Assembly (NCBI GenBank): GCA_019359235.1
Contig: JAHHHT010000002.1
Span: 124,001-188,000 of the forward strand
DNA: 64,000 bases
Source: Oscillatoria princeps RMCB-10
GTDB lineage: Bacteria > Cyanobacteriota > Cyanobacteriia > Cyanobacteriales > Oscillatoriaceae
Direction of reading: 5' to 3'
This document shows, in pieces, positions 34,383 to 45,576 of the stretch; the stretch's first letter is position 1, and each line of letters opens with the position of its first letter. The translations under genes were made by a program, and so were the position numbers. Under the pieces are notes generated by a model, which made no database searches, was not told where the DNA came from, and worked only from the letters and a program-made list of their open reading frames with translations.

Positions 34383-37277
34383 ATGGCAATCCAAGCACTA
34401 AAAAATGGAAGGAATCAGCGTCAAAATCGCGCCGCACAGCCAGATCGCTTCTTCAGGCTGTCGCAGGAGATGCTCTGTGTGGCTGGGTTCGACGGCTATT
34501 TCAAGCGCCTCAACCCGATGTGGGAAAAAACGCTGTCGCTCACCGGGGAAGAGTTGCTGCTCAAACCGCTGATTGAATTCGCGCATCCGGAAGACCGAGA
34601 ATCCACCGCAGCGGCCATAGAAAAACTGGCCACCGGCACGGAGGAGACAATTTCCTTTGAAAATCGCTACCGCTGCGCTGACGGCTCCTACAAAAGGCTG
34701 TTGTGGAATGCGGCAGCTGTGCCTGAAGAGGAGCTGATTTACGCAGCGGTGCGGGAGAGAGCTTTTGAGGGGGTGCCGCTTGCTAGTGATGGCACCCCCG
34801 GTGCTGCCGGTGACAGTAAACTGGGGCGGCTGTTCACAGCGGACGACTTAGAAAAACAGCTGGAGAAACGGACGGCGAAGCTGACGCGCACCATCGCCCG
34901 GCTCAAACAGGATACTAGCAAGCGCAAACAGGCGGAGGCGGCGAGAAGCTCTTCAGGGGAGCGATTCCGCCGGTATTTCGAGCTGTCGCTGACCGGCGTG
35001 GCGATCGCGAAGCCGGACTTTGGCTGGCTGGAAGTCAACGACGCTCTGTGCGAGATACTGGGCTATTCCCGGTCGGAACTGCTGCGTTTGACTTGGGTGG
35101 AGCTAACGCATCCAGAGGATCTGGAAGCGGACGTGGCCCAGTTCAACCGGGTTTTAACCGGCCAGATTGATGGCTATTCCCTGGAGAAGCGGTTTGTCCG
35201 CAAAGATGGCCAGGTTATCCACGCCAGCGTCGGGGTGCAGTGCGTCCGCCGGTCGGATGGAGCTGCCGATTACTTCGTGGCGCTGGTTCAGGACACCACC
35301 GCTGGCGTGGTCGCACAGGAGGCGCTGCGGGTGGAGACGCAACATCTGGCCTCTGTAAAGGCGCGGCTGCAGCAGGCTCTCAAGGTGGCCCGCATGGGGG
35401 TGTGGGAGTGGGACATTATCACCGGCGACATGACTTGGTATGATGGGGCGGAATCCCTGTTTGGGTTGCCTGCTGGCGAGTTGCCCGCCACCTACTTCGC
35501 CTATCTCAACCTCGTCCACCCCTCGGATCGCAGCCGCGCCATGCTGGCTTTCGCACTGGCGGTCGAGGCGGGGGAAGAGTACAATATCGAAACCCGCATT
35601 GTCTGGCCCGACGGCACCGCCCGCTGGATTCTCAGCAATGGGGAAGTGGTGCGCGACGCCTCTGGAGTGCCGGTGCGCATGATCGGTACAGTCCGGGACG
35701 TCACCCAGCGCAGGCAGGCGCAGGAGGCGCTCAAGCAAGCCAATGAAGAGCTGGAAATTCGGGTCGAGGCGCGGACAGCGGCTTTCAGGCACGCGATCGC
35801 TCAGCTGCAGAACGAGATTGCCGAGCGCAAGCGCATTGAGGAGCAGCTGCGCAACTCCCAAGAAATGCTGCAGCTGGTGATGGACAACATCCCGCAGCTG
35901 ATTGCCTGGAAGGATCGCGATTCTGTTTATCTGGGCTGCAATCGCAACTTCGCCCGCGCTGCCGGGTTGCGCTCTCCAGAGGATATCGCTGGCAAGACAG
36001 ACTGGGATTTGGGGTGGGAGCAGGAGCAGGCCGATTACTTCCGCCAGTGCGACCGGCGAGTCATGGAGGCGGACGCGCCGGAATATCACGTCATCGAATC
36101 GCAAATGCAAGCCGGTGGCCAGCAAGCTTGGCTGGACAAGAACAGAATCCCCCTCCACTCCGGGGAGGGTAATGTTGTCGGCATCCTGCTGACTTCGGAA
36201 GATATCACTGAGCGCGTGATCAAAGAGGAAGCTTTGCGGCAATCGGAGGCTGAAAAGACGCGATTAATCGCGTCTCTGCAGCAGCAAGCGACTCAGCTAG
36301 AAATCGCTCTGCGGCAGCTGCAAAACACCCAAAGCCAGCTGATTCAGACGGAAAAAATGTCTTCTCTCGGCCAGCTGGTTGCCGGGTTGGCTCACGAAAT
36401 TAATAACCCGGTTAATTTCATCTATGGCAATCTCAGCTACGCGAGTCAATATATTGAAGAGTTGCTGGAGTTGGTGAATCTCTACCAGCAGCACTGTCCG
36501 CACCCGCCGGCGGAAATCTGCGCCCGTACTGAGGAGATCGACCTTGATTTCGTCAGGGAAGACTTGCCCAAACTCCTGAAGTCGATGCATGCCGGCGCTA
36601 CGCGCATCCGGGAAATTATTCTGTCTCTGCGCAACTTCTCTCGCCATGACGAAGCTAAGTACAAGCCGGTGGACATTCACGAGGGGATTGAGAATACGCT
36701 GCTGATTTTGCAGCACCGGCTGAAAAGCAAAGCTGGAAGTTCAGGCATTGAGGTGATTAAGGAGTACGGCGATTTGCCTGCGGTGGAGTGCTGCGGCGGC
36801 GAGCTGAATCAGGTGTTTATGAATATCCTGACGAATGCGATTGACGTGCTGGAAATAGGGAATCGGGCATCGGGCATCGGGCGTGGGAAAGAACAGCAAT
36901 CCCCCTCGCCCAATGCCCAATGCCCTACTATTTGGATTCGCACTTCAATAGGGCATGGGTCCGGGCGCACCGAGCGTGGGGAAGATTTTTCGCAATGCCC
37001 AATGCCCCATGCCCCATGCCCCACGCCCAATTCCCAATTCGCTCGGATTTCGATTGCTGACAGTGGCCCGGGCATGACAGAGGACGTGCGCCGCAGGCTA
37101 TTTGACCCTTTCTTTACGACTAAGCCGGTGGGGAAAGGCACCGGTCTGGGGCTCTCCATTAGTTACCAGATTGTGGTGGACAAACACAAGGGTAAGCTGA
37201 CGTGTCTTTCGGCACCGGGAAAGGGTACGGAGTTTGTCATTGAAATTCCCATTCGCCAGGGTGCCGGCTGTCTCTGA
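34383..37277 (+). CDS. Multi-PAS sensor histidine kinase
   Basis: A 964-residue soluble kinase. Four PAS/PAC units (about 22-125, 195-308, 330-447, 490-615) are joined by coiled coils. The HisKA segment is [20 protein letters not shown] with His671. The HATPase has N-box [17 protein letters not shown]1 IADSGPGM, F-box FDPFFTTKP and G2 [14 protein letters not shown]. There are no membrane helices and no receiver, so it must phosphorylate a separate regulator. Between N-box and G1, about residues 827-886 include two repeat-encoded insertions (DNA 36858-36926 and 36994-37039) rich in Pro, Cys and Gly. Start ATG 34383 has only a weak SD. Confidence 0.92.
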   Translation: MAIQALKNGRNQRQNRAAQPDRFFRLSQEMLCVAGFDGYFKRLNPMWEKTLSLTGEELLLKPLIEFAHPEDRESTAAAIEKLATGTEETISFENRYRCADGSYKRLLWNAAAVPEEELIYAAVRERAFEGVPLASDGTPGAAGDSKLGRLFTADDLEKQLEKRTAKLTRTIARLKQDTSKRKQAEAARSSSGERFRRYFELSLTGVAIAKPDFGWLEVNDALCEILGYSRSELLRLTWVELTHPEDLEADVAQFNRVLTGQIDGYSLEKRFVRKDGQVIHASVGVQCVRRSDGAADYFVALVQDTTAGVVAQEALRVETQHLASVKARLQQALKVARMGVWEWDIITGDMTWYDGAESLFGLPAGELPATYFAYLNLVHPSDRSRAMLAFALAVEAGEEYNIETRIVWPDGTARWILSNGEVVRDASGVPVRMIGTVRDVTQRRQAQEALKQANEELEIRVEARTAAFRHAIAQLQNEIAERKRIEEQLRNSQEMLQLVMDNIPQLIAWKDRDSVYLGCNRNFARAAGLRSPEDIAGKTDWDLGWEQEQADYFRQCDRRVMEADAPEYHVIESQMQAGGQQAWLDKNRIPLHSGEGNVVGILLTSEDITERVIKEEALRQSEAEKTRLIASLQQQATQLEIALRQLQNTQSQLIQTEKMSSLGQLVAGLAHEINNPVNFIYGNLSYASQYIEELLELVNLYQQHCPHPPAEICARTEEIDLDFVREDLPKLLKSMHAGATRIREIILSLRNFSRHDEAKYKPVDIHEGIENTLLILQHRLKSKAGSSGIEVIKEYGDLPAVECCGGELNQVFMNILTNAIDVLEIGNRASGIGRGKEQQSPSPNAQCPTIWIRTSIGHGSGRTERGEDFSQCPMPHAPCPTPNSQFARISIADSGPGMTEDVRRRLFDPFFTTKPVGKGTGLGLSISYQIVVDKHKGKLTCLSAPGKGTEFVIEIPIRQGAGCL
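36858..37039. repeat. Heptad repeat runs inside the ATPase domain (kinase 34383-37277)
   Basis: Three blocks: CGGGCAT units (36858-36887), GCCCAAT units (36908-36926), and AATGCCC/CATGCCC units (36994-37039). The 7-bp period in the last block runs over six units. All are translated in frame. Confidence 0.9.
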
Positions 37278-37280
37278 GTG

Positions 37281-37344
37281 GGGTGCGTTCCGCCATCAGG
37301 AGTGTCAGCGGAGCTCTATAACTCCTCGTGGGAACGCACCCTAC
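37281..37344. repeat. GGGTGCGTT palindromic repeat, copy 4 (long loop)
   Basis: GGGTGCGTTCC and GGGAACGCACCCTAC arms enclose about 36 bp containing AGGAGTGTC. The rest of the 37278-37706 gap is AT-rich (TTTAGATTTTTTTTAGAA) with no gene. Confidence 0.75.
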
Positions 37345-37706
37345 GACTGAAAGCCCTCCGCCTCCGCGTGCGCCGGCCTTCCCGGCGAGAGTGTTTACTA
37401 GCACGATTTTTGCAAAAATTAATGTTTAGTTTTGTGAAGTGTTTAGATTTTTTTTAGAATTGTGGCAGACTAAATAGTAATGAGTATTTTCCCAACGTGT
37501 CGTGTCTTTCACAAATCCCGCTCCTGCCGGCTTGCAACACGACAGACCGGCCATCAGGGGACGCCGAAGCTGACTGTCAGTCAAGAACTGCAAGACCGCC
37601 TTTAGGGAGGTTGCGAGCAGTGAAGTAGTATGTTAAAATGCCAGCTGCATACCCTGCCCGCCTCCCGGATACCGCCCACCTACCCCCTACCACTGGACTT
37701 TTGACA

Positions 37707-40700
37707 ATGAGTATAAATCTTGCCGGTTACACCCTGAGCCAAGCCATTCACGAAGGCGTGAATACGGTGATTTATCGCGGGACAAGGGTGGACGACGGCA
37801 GTTCGGCGATCGTCAAGACTCTCAAAGCAGAGCGCCCCACCTTAGAAGAGATTACTCGCTTGAGACACGAATATAAAATATTGGAATGGTTGGAGGTTTC
37901 GGGAATTGTAAAGCCAATCGGTTTAGAAAGCTGCCAGAACGGGTTAGCGCTGATTTTGGAAGATTTTGGGGGGGAGTCGCTGAAACAGTTTATAGGCAAA
38001 AAAAAGCTGGGATTAATCGAATTTATAAACACCGGCATTCAGCTGGCGCAAACGCTGGGCGAGCTGCACAGAAGCCAAGTCATCCACAAAGATATCAAAC
38101 CCCACAATATCCTGATCGACCCAGAAACAGGGGAAGTGAAAATCATCGACTTTAGCATTGCTTCGCGGCTGGAGCGAGAAACCCAGACCGCCAGCAATCC
38201 CAATTCGCTAGAAGGCACCCTCGCCTACATGTCGCCGGAGCAAACCGGCAGGATGAACCGCTCGGTGGACTACCGCACCGACTTCTATTCCTTGGGCGTC
38301 ACCTTTTATCAAATGCTGTGCGGGGAGCTGCCCTTTAATGCTCTTGACCCGCTGGAATTCGTTCACTGCCACATTGCGAAGATGCCGGTGCCGCCCAGTC
38401 AGGCGGCTCCGGGAATTCCCCAGGCGGTTTCGGACATCGTGATGAAACTGCTAGCCAAAACCGCTGAAGACCGATATCAAAGCGCCCTCGGACTGAAGGC
38501 CGACTTGGAAGCTTGCCTGAAAATGCTCTTGGAATCTGGCGAGATTTCCGACTTCGAGGCGGGGCGGCTGGATTTATACAGCCAATTTCACATCCCGCAA
38601 AAACTCTACGGACGGGAAGCGGAAGTGGCAACCCTGCTGGACGCCTTTGTTCGCGTAGCGTCTCCGAAGGAGTTGCGGGTCAGTGCCGGCACCACGGAAA
38701 TGATGCTGGTTTCCGGTTACTCCGGCATTGGCAAATCTTCCCTGGTGAGCGAAGTTCACAAACCGATCGTGCGGCAGCGGGGATATTTCATTTCCGGGAA
38801 ATTCGACCAGTTTAAGCGGAATATTCCCTACGCTTCCCTGATTCAAGCGTTCCAGGAATTGATGCGGCAGCTGCTCACCGAAAGCGATGACAAAATAGCC
38901 GTTTGGAAATCAAAACTCCTAGAAGCTCTCGGCTCAAATGGCCAAGTGATTGTGGATGTGATTCCGGAAGTCGAGCGGATTATTGGCCCGCAGCCGGCAG
39001 TCCCTCAACTCGGCCCGTCGGAATCGCAAAACAGGTTCAATCGGGTGTTTCAGCAATTCACGCACGTATTTAGCCAGCCGGAACACCCGCTGGTTTTGTT
39101 TCTGGATGACTTGCAGTGGGCGGATTTGCCTTCCCTGAAGCTGATCGAGCTGCTCGTCACCGATCCGGACAGCCAATATCTGCTGCTGATTGGCGCGTAT
39201 CGGGATAACGAAGTCAGTCCGACTCATCCGCTGATTCACACCTTGGAGCTGATTCAGCAGGCTTCGGCAACTGTAAACAATATCATCCTGCAGCCTCTGG
39301 ATATCGCTCATGTCAGTGAATTAGTGGCTGATACCCTGCGGGCGGGCGCAGAGAAGACGAAGCCGCTGGCTGAGTTAGTGTGTGAGAAAACTCAGGGCAA
39401 CCCTTTCTTCTTAACTCAGCTGCTCAAATCCCTCTATCAGGACAAGCTGCTGGCATTTGACTTCAGTGCGGCAAGCTGGCAGTGGGACATGGAGCGCCTT
39501 CAAAGCATTGGGATCACCGATAATGTCGTCGAGTTGATGGTGAGCCAGATTCAAAAGCTGTCACCGAGGACGCAGGATGCCTTAAAGCTTGCCGCCTGCA
39601 TTGGCGACAAATTTACGTTAGACGTGCTGGCCACGGTCAGTGAAAAATCCCTGTCAGAAATGGCCAGGGATTTGTGGGAAGCGCTGCAAGCCGGTTTTAT
39701 TTTGCCCCTGAGCCAGTCCTACAAAATTCCGCTGGTGTTTGACTCCGAGGCGCACGACGATAAACCAGCCCAGCCGTTTAAAGTGATTTACAAGTTTTTG
39801 CACGACCGGGTGCAGCAAGCGTCTTACTCTCTGATTCCAGAGTCTCAGAAAAAACCAACTCACCTGAAAATCGGCGAGCTGCTGCTGCAACACACACCGG
39901 CAGGGGATAGAGAAGAAAACATCTTTGAAATTGTCAACCAATTGAATGTGGGAGCAGAACTCATCACCCAGCAGGCCAAAAAAAATGAACTGGCTTCCCT
40001 GAATCTGATGGCCGGCAAGAAAGCCAAGGCAGCAACGGCTTATGAAACGGCTGTCAGGTACTTAAATGTGGGGCTGGGACTCCTGGCAGAAGACAGCTGG
40101 GAGACTGAGTATGACTTGACTGTGGACTTGTATGTAGAAGCGACGGCAGCGGAATACACAAACACCAATTTTGAGCGAGCTAAAGCGCTTTCAGAAATTA
40201 TCCTGGCTCGGGCCAGGAATGTGCTGGATAAAATCAAAGTTTACGAAACACAAATTCTCTTTTATATCGCTCAAAGCCAGATGCAAGAAGCGCTAGATAC
40301 TGCCCAGATATCTCTGAATATGCTGGGCGTACCTGTAGCTGAGTCACCTCCCAGCAATCTGGATATTGAGGAGTTAGGCAATCTGCCAGCCATGACGGCT
40401 CCCGATAAGCTTGCGGCGATGCGGATCTTAGCGGTTTCCGCTCCGCCGGCTTCCTTTCTCGGCTCTCCTTTTCTGGCGCAAATTCCCTACACAATGATAA
40501 ATCTTTCTATTCAGTACGGGAATTGCCCCCTGTCTGCTGTCGGTTACGGGATGTACACTTTGATTCTGTGTCACTCGACCGCAGACATCGAGATTGGCTG
40601 CCAATTTGCGAACCTGGCCCTGAAAGTGCTGGAGCAATTTAATGCCAGGGAACTCAAAACTAAAGTTTATGTTTTAGTTTACGCGCACGGGAGGATCTGG

Positions 40701-43664
40701 AAAGATCCGGCTCGGACAACCCTAGGTCCTTTGCAGGAAGCCATTCAAAATGGGCTGGACAGCGGCGATTTGGACTGGGTGGGCCACAGCACCTCATGGT
40801 ACTGCGACCACTTATTGATGTCCGGAGAGCCCCTGGATACGGTCGCTCAAAAGCAGGCCCAGCATCTTGACCAGCTGCTGAAAATCAAACTAGATTGCCA
40901 GAGCTCTTATGTAAAGCTGTGGGCGATAATGGTTTTAACCCTGATGGCCGCTCCTCAGGAGAAATACCAGATTAATGGAGAAGTCTTGGATGAAGAGGCC
41001 ATTCTGGAAAAGGCCACCAAAAACAATATCTATTTGTTGCTCTATGCCGCCTATCTAAGCAAAACAATTCGGTTTTATTTGTTAGGGGATTCCGCTCAGG
41101 CCGCTCAATACGCGGCTTTAACCTCGCAGTACGTCCGTGGCGTCACCTCTCTGAGCCTTAACGCCACACACAACTTCTACTATTCTCTCGCCCTCCTCGC
41201 TCAATATCCCGGCGCTTCCCACTGCGACAGAGAGCAAATCCTCAAGCAAGTGTCGGCCAATCAGGAAATCATGCAGCAATGGGCCAAGTATGCGCCCTCA
41301 AACTTCCAGCACAAGTACGAGCTACTAGAGGCAGAAAAATCCCGGGTTTTGGGGCTTGTTTTAGAAGCGATAGAGTTGTACGATAGAGCGATTCAAGGAG
41401 CCAAAGAAAAGGAATACCTGCAAGAAGAAGCCCTTGCCAATGAACTGGCAGCAGAATTTTATTTCTCTTGTGGCAGAGACAAGGTGGCTCAACTCTATCT
41501 GGCGGAGTCTTACTATGGCTACATGCGCTGGGGAGCGAAAGCGAAGGTCAAAGATTTGGAATCGCGATATCCTCAAGTGTTTTCCCGGATAGCTAAGGCG
41601 GACACCGGCAGGAGCGAGGTGACTCTGACAGGGACTTCGACGAGTGGACAAAAGGGTAGTTCGCTGGACTTGGCCACAGTTATCAAGGCATCGCAGGCGG
41701 TTTCCGGCGAAATCGTTTTGAGCAACTTGCTGGCCAAGTTGATGAAAATTGCGATTGAGAATGCCGGCGCTCAAACCGGCGTCCTGATTTTGGAGAAAGA
41801 AGGCAAGCTTTTGATAGAAGCCCAAGGTTCGGTGGACGGGGATGTGCGGGTGCTGCAAGGGATGCCGGTGGAACGCAGCGAGCAATTGCCCCAATCGGCG
41901 CTCAACTATGTCGCCCGAACCGGTGAAAATGTGGTGCTCAGCGATGCCAGTCGCGAGGGAACCTTTACGGCGGATAGCTACATCGCCAGCCAAAAACCCA
42001 AATCCGTACTGTGCACGCCGCTCCTCCACCAGGGGAAACTCACCGGCATCCTTTATTTGGAAAATAATCTCACGACAGGCGCGTTTACTGCTGACCGGCT
42101 GGAAGTCTTGAAACTCCTTTCCTCTCAAGCGGCCATCTCGATTGAGAACGCTCGCCTGTATACAGATTTGGAAGCCGCTAACGCCACCCTGGAAGCCAAG
42201 GTGCAGGAGCGCACCCTGGAGTTGCACCGAAAAAATGTCCACCTGCAAAAAGCAGAAGAAGCCGCCAAAGCCGCCAGCCGCGCCAAGAGCGAGTTTCTCG
42301 CCAACATGAGCCACGAACTGCGCACGCCGCTCAACGGCATTTTGGGTTACGTGCAAATTCTCAAGCGAGACAAAAATGTCACCGGCCAGCAAAAAGATGG
42401 CCTGAACATCATCAGCCAGTGCGGCGAACACCTCCTCACCCTGATTAACGATATCCTAGACCTCTCGAAAATCGAAGCCCGGAAAATGGAAATCCACCCG
42501 ACGAATTTCCATTTTCCGCAATTTCTGGAAGGAATCGCCGAAATGTGCTATGTGCGGGCAGAACAGAAGGGAATCTCGCTGGTGTACGAGCCGGTGACTG
42601 AACTGCCTAAAGGGGTGAGGGGGGATGAGAAGCGGTTGCGGCAAGTTTTGATAAACTTGCTGGGCAATGCCATCAAGTTTACCGAGAAAGGCGGGGTGGC
42701 TTTCAAAGTCGGCTATCATGAGGGCAAGCTGCGGTTTCAGGTGGAAGATACCGGCGTTGGCATGGCACCCGAGCAGTTAGAAGAGATTTTCTTGCCCTTC
42801 CATCAGGTGGGAGAGCACAATCGCAAGATTGAAGGAACGGGGCTGGGACTGGCCATTAGCCGCCAGTTAGTCGGGATGATGGGCGGCGAAATCCAGGTGA
42901 AGAGTACCTTGGGCTTTGGCAGCGTTTTCTTCTTCGATCTGGATTTGCCTGAGGTGTCGGAATGGGCGGCTAGTGGGGCTAAAGCGCCGGCGCAAACCCC
43001 TATCGGCTACTTTGGCGACAAGCGGAAAATTATCGCCGCTGACGACAAGTGGGAAAATCGCTCGATTCTAGTGGCCATGCTGCGGCCCTTAGGGTTTGAA
43101 ATGGTAGAAGCCACGGATGGCCAGGACTGTTTGAACAAGGCGGCTGAGTTTAAACCCGACTGCATTTTAATGGATTTGATGATGCCGGTGATGAGCGGCT
43201 TGGAAGCCACCCGCCGGCTTCGCAAGTCACCCGACCTGAGTAATATCGTGGTGATTGCCACCTCGGCCAGCGTTTTTGAGTTCGACCGGCAAAAGAGTGT
43301 GGGTGCCGGCTGCAATGATTTTCTCCCCAAACCCATACGGACAGAGGAGCTTTTGGAAAAATTGCGGGCTCACTTGGGGTTAGAATGGGTTTATGAGGGG
43401 GGAAGTGCCGCTCCCGCAGACAGCTCCCAAAAGCCCAAGTCCGGTGCTGAAGCTATGGTGGCTCCGCCTGAGGAAGAACTGGAAGCTCTCTTCGATTTAG
43501 CGATGATGGGCGACCTGCGAGAAATTGGGGAGCGAGCCGCACAGCTGGAGGAGATGAATGCGGAATGGGCACCGTTTGCGGGCCACCTGCGTCAATTAGC
43601 CAAAGGATTTGAGGAAAAACAAATCCTCGACTTCGTTAAACAATATAGGGCGGGGAGGAAATGA
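37707..43664 (+). CDS. HstK-like Ser/Thr kinase - AAA ATPase - GAF - histidine kinase - REC giant
   Basis: About 1985 residues from ATG 37707; the 23 upstream codons have no kinase homology. Order: Ser/Thr kinase (1-265; [28 protein letters not shown]), AAA/NACHT-like ATPase (about 300-600; [23 protein letters not shown]), a long helical TPR-like region (about 750-1310), GAF (about 1340-1490), HisKA ([20 protein letters not shown]), HATPase ([28 protein letters not shown]), REC ([20 protein letters not shown]) and a short C-terminal helical tail. The architecture matches cyanobacterial trifunctional kinases of the HstK type. The DFG is DFS, usual in this group. Its last 4 bp overlap the next kinase gene, so the two are co-translated. 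Confidence 0.93.
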   Translation: MSINLAGYTLSQAIHEGVNTVIYRGTRVDDGSSAIVKTLKAERPTLEEITRLRHEYKILEWLEVSGIVKPIGLESCQNGLALILEDFGGESLKQFIGKKKLGLIEFINTGIQLAQTLGELHRSQVIHKDIKPHNILIDPETGEVKIIDFSIASRLERETQTASNPNSLEGTLAYMSPEQTGRMNRSVDYRTDFYSLGVTFYQMLCGELPFNALDPLEFVHCHIAKMPVPPSQAAPGIPQAVSDIVMKLLAKTAEDRYQSALGLKADLEACLKMLLESGEISDFEAGRLDLYSQFHIPQKLYGREAEVATLLDAFVRVASPKELRVSAGTTEMMLVSGYSGIGKSSLVSEVHKPIVRQRGYFISGKFDQFKRNIPYASLIQAFQELMRQLLTESDDKIAVWKSKLLEALGSNGQVIVDVIPEVERIIGPQPAVPQLGPSESQNRFNRVFQQFTHVFSQPEHPLVLFLDDLQWADLPSLKLIELLVTDPDSQYLLLIGAYRDNEVSPTHPLIHTLELIQQASATVNNIILQPLDIAHVSELVADTLRAGAEKTKPLAELVCEKTQGNPFFLTQLLKSLYQDKLLAFDFSAASWQWDMERLQSIGITDNVVELMVSQIQKLSPRTQDALKLAACIGDKFTLDVLATVSEKSLSEMARDLWEALQAGFILPLSQSYKIPLVFDSEAHDDKPAQPFKVIYKFLHDRVQQASYSLIPESQKKPTHLKIGELLLQHTPAGDREENIFEIVNQLNVGAELITQQAKKNELASLNLMAGKKAKAATAYETAVRYLNVGLGLLAEDSWETEYDLTVDLYVEATAAEYTNTNFERAKALSEIILARARNVLDKIKVYETQILFYIAQSQMQEALDTAQISLNMLGVPVAESPPSNLDIEELGNLPAMTAPDKLAAMRILAVSAPPASFLGSPFLAQIPYTMINLSIQYGNCPLSAVGYGMYTLILCHSTADIEIGCQFANLALKVLEQFNARELKTKVYVLVYAHGRIWKDPARTTLGPLQEAIQNGLDSGDLDWVGHSTSWYCDHLLMSGEPLDTVAQKQAQHLDQLLKIKLDCQSSYVKLWAIMVLTLMAAPQEKYQINGEVLDEEAILEKATKNNIYLLLYAAYLSKTIRFYLLGDSAQAAQYAALTSQYVRGVTSLSLNATHNFYYSLALLAQYPGASHCDREQILKQVSANQEIMQQWAKYAPSNFQHKYELLEAEKSRVLGLVLEAIELYDRAIQGAKEKEYLQEEALANELAAEFYFSCGRDKVAQLYLAESYYGYMRWGAKAKVKDLESRYPQVFSRIAKADTGRSEVTLTGTSTSGQKGSSLDLATVIKASQAVSGEIVLSNLLAKLMKIAIENAGAQTGVLILEKEGKLLIEAQGSVDGDVRVLQGMPVERSEQLPQSALNYVARTGENVVLSDASREGTFTADSYIASQKPKSVLCTPLLHQGKLTGILYLENNLTTGAFTADRLEVLKLLSSQAAISIENARLYTDLEAANATLEAKVQERTLELHRKNVHLQKAEEAAKAASRAKSEFLANMSHELRTPLNGILGYVQILKRDKNVTGQQKDGLNIISQCGEHLLTLINDILDLSKIEARKMEIHPTNFHFPQFLEGIAEMCYVRAEQKGISLVYEPVTELPKGVRGDEKRLRQVLINLLGNAIKFTEKGGVAFKVGYHEGKLRFQVEDTGVGMAPEQLEEIFLPFHQVGEHNRKIEGTGLGLAISRQLVGMMGGEIQVKSTLGFGSVFFFDLDLPEVSEWAASGAKAPAQTPIGYFGDKRKIIAADDKWENRSILVAMLRPLGFEMVEATDGQDCLNKAAEFKPDCILMDLMMPVMSGLEATRRLRKSPDLSNIVVIATSASVFEFDRQKSVGAGCNDFLPKPIRTEELLEKLRAHLGLEWVYEGGSAAPADSSQKPKSGAEAMVAPPEEELEALFDLAMMGDLREIGERAAQLEEMNAEWAPFAGHLRQLAKGFEEKQILDFVKQYRAGRK

Positions 43665-45187
43665 GTATGGCGACTTCGGGAAAAGGCATCATCTTAATCG
43701 TCGATGACACGCCCACTAATTTAGGGGTGCTGTTCGATTTTCTGGCGGATACCGGCTTCAAAGTGCTGGTCGCTAGAGATGGCGCAAGCGCTCTGCAAAA
43801 GGTGGACTACGCCCCGCCAGACCTGATCCTGCTGGATGTGCTCATGCCCGGTATGGACGGGTTTGAAACTTGCCAGCGGCTGAAAGCAAATCAGTCAACG
43901 AAAGACATCCCCGTGATTTTTATGACCGCCCTGGCTGACACGGTTGATAAGGTCAGGGGTTTGAATCTCGGAGCGGTGGACTACATCACCAAACCGATCC
44001 AGCATGAAGAAGTTCTCGCCCGCGTGAACACCCACCTGAGCCTGCGAAAGATGACTAAGCAACTTCAGGAGCAAAATTTGCGCCTGCAACAGGAAATCGC
44101 GCAGCGCACTCAAGCGGAAGAAGCGCTTTTGCAGCTGACGTCGGAGTTGGAAAGACGGGTGGGGGAAAGAACTGCTGAACTTTCCCAATCCAATCAGCGG
44201 CTGAAACAGGAAATCCAAGAGCGCCGGCAAGCCGAGGCAGGATTGCAGCAATCGGAAGCTCAACTGCGAAACCAAGCTCACTGGCTAGAACAAACCTTGC
44301 GCGAATTGCAGCAAACCCAGAGCAAGCTGGTTCACAGCGAAAAAATGTCCTCCCTGGGCTGTCTGGTGGCCGGTGTCGCCCATGAAATCAACAACCCGGT
44401 TAACTTTATCTACGGGAATCTCATCCACGCAGGTGTCTATACGCGAGATTTGATTGAACTGCTGAATCTCTACCGGCAGAAACTTCCCGACCCGGGAGAG
44501 GAAATTGAAGAGAAGGCTGAGGTGATGGATCTGGAGTTTGTCATCGAAGACTTGCCCAAACTGTTGGGTTCGATGAAGGTTGGGGCGGACCGCATTCAGC
44601 AGATTGTGCAGTCGCTGCGGGTTTTCTCGCGAGTGGACGAATCGGAAATGAAGCCGGTGGACATCCACGAGGGGATTGACAGCACTCTGCTGATTTTGCA
44701 AAACCGCCTCAAGCCAAAAGCAGACCGTCCCCCTATTCAGGTGATCAAAGAGTATGGTAAGCTGCCAGTGGTGGAGTGCTATGCCGGTCAGCTGAACCAG
44801 GTGTTTATGAATCTCCTGGCTAATGCGATTGATGCGTTGGAGGAGTGCAACAAAGAGGAAACGCTCTGCCAATTTAAAGCGAATCCCCGCACTATCACTA
44901 TCCGCACTTCGGTGACGGGACGCGATCGCGTGGCGGTGCGGATTTCGGATAATGGCCCCGGCGTGAAGGAGGAGGTCAGTCAGCGGCTATTTGACCCTTT
45001 CTTCACTACTAAACCGGTGGGCAAGGGCACCGGCATCGGGTTGTCTATTAGCTACCAGATTGTCGTCGAGAAACACGGCGGCAGCTTGCAGTGCGTGTCC
45101 GCACCCGGGCAGGGGGCGGAGTTTATTATCGATATTCCCATCCGCCAGCAAGTGCTGCAAACTGCAAGCGTGCCGGTTTTGTATTAA
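43661..45187 (+). CDS. Receiver-histidine kinase (REC-HisKA-HATPase)
   Basis: 508 residues; ATG overlaps the previous stop (ATGA), with GGGGAGG upstream inside the HstK gene. An N-terminal receiver (ILIVDDTPTNLGVLFDFL; phospho-Asp in LILLDVLMPGMDGF; TKPIQHEE) leads through a coiled coil to HisKA (SLGCLVAGVAHEINNP) and HATPase ([37 protein letters not shown]). It probably takes phosphate on REC from the upstream hybrid kinase and relays it (inference). Its ATPase hairpin loop (TSVTGRDRVAVR) has no heptad insert, unlike five paralogues here, so it serves as the uninterrupted reference. Confidence 0.92.
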   Translation: MSMATSGKGIILIVDDTPTNLGVLFDFLADTGFKVLVARDGASALQKVDYAPPDLILLDVLMPGMDGFETCQRLKANQSTKDIPVIFMTALADTVDKVRGLNLGAVDYITKPIQHEEVLARVNTHLSLRKMTKQLQEQNLRLQQEIAQRTQAEEALLQLTSELERRVGERTAELSQSNQRLKQEIQERRQAEAGLQQSEAQLRNQAHWLEQTLRELQQTQSKLVHSEKMSSLGCLVAGVAHEINNPVNFIYGNLIHAGVYTRDLIELLNLYRQKLPDPGEEIEEKAEVMDLEFVIEDLPKLLGSMKVGADRIQQIVQSLRVFSRVDESEMKPVDIHEGIDSTLLILQNRLKPKADRPPIQVIKEYGKLPVVECYAGQLNQVFMNLLANAIDALEECNKEETLCQFKANPRTITIRTSVTGRDRVAVRISDNGPGVKEEVSQRLFDPFFTTKPVGKGTGIGLSISYQIVVEKHGGSLQCVSAPGQGAEFIIDIPIRQQVLQTASVPVLY

Positions 45188-45192
45188 AAATC

Positions 45193-45335
45193 GAGGGGAA
45201 GAAACCGGGTTTCTCTTCCCGGCCAATTTTTCGTGGGGGAACCCAAAATAAACCGGGTTTCTTTGAGGGGAAGAAACCGGGTTTCTCTTTCCGGCCAAGT
45301 TTTCGTGGGAAAAGCCAAAAGAAACCCGGTTTCTC
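45193..45335. repeat. Tandem duplication of about 71 bp with GAAACCGGGTTTC hairpins
   Basis: Unit 1 (45193-45264) and unit 2 (45265-45335) start GAGGGGAAGAAACCGGGTTT and contain GGCCAA and TTTTCGTGGG. A third GAAACCCGGTTTC ends the block. It lies six bases after the kinase stop, so it may form the transcript end. Confidence 0.85.
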
Positions 45336-45576
45336 AGATTTCCCGTACCTGCGGATAGACCTCGTAGGACAGACATCTTGCCTGTCGATGATGTCCGGAA
45401 GTCAGCTGCCACATCGCCCAGAGAACACCCGCCGGCCTCTCTCTTGCAGCCTCTTTACCACAGCAAAAGACATTTAGCGGCATTTAATAATAAAATTTTA
45501 ATAATTTGCCGGTCGTTGCCCCCACTATCTGGCAACTGTGGCAAGATCGTCCTACGGCGTCAGAGTTGAGCGGGCT

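Noticed and set aside
35154-36242. 362-codon minus-strand open frame inside the sensor kinase gene
   Set aside because: It is antisense to well-conserved PAS domains; its codons mirror the kinase frame and its product has no family.
37638-37706. Upstream ATG 37638 as the HstK-like start
   Set aside because: The 23 residues are Pro-rich spacer-like sequence; kinase homology starts right after ATG 37707.
41361-42431. 356-codon minus-strand open frame inside the HstK-like gene
   Set aside because: Antisense shadow of the GAF/HisKA region.
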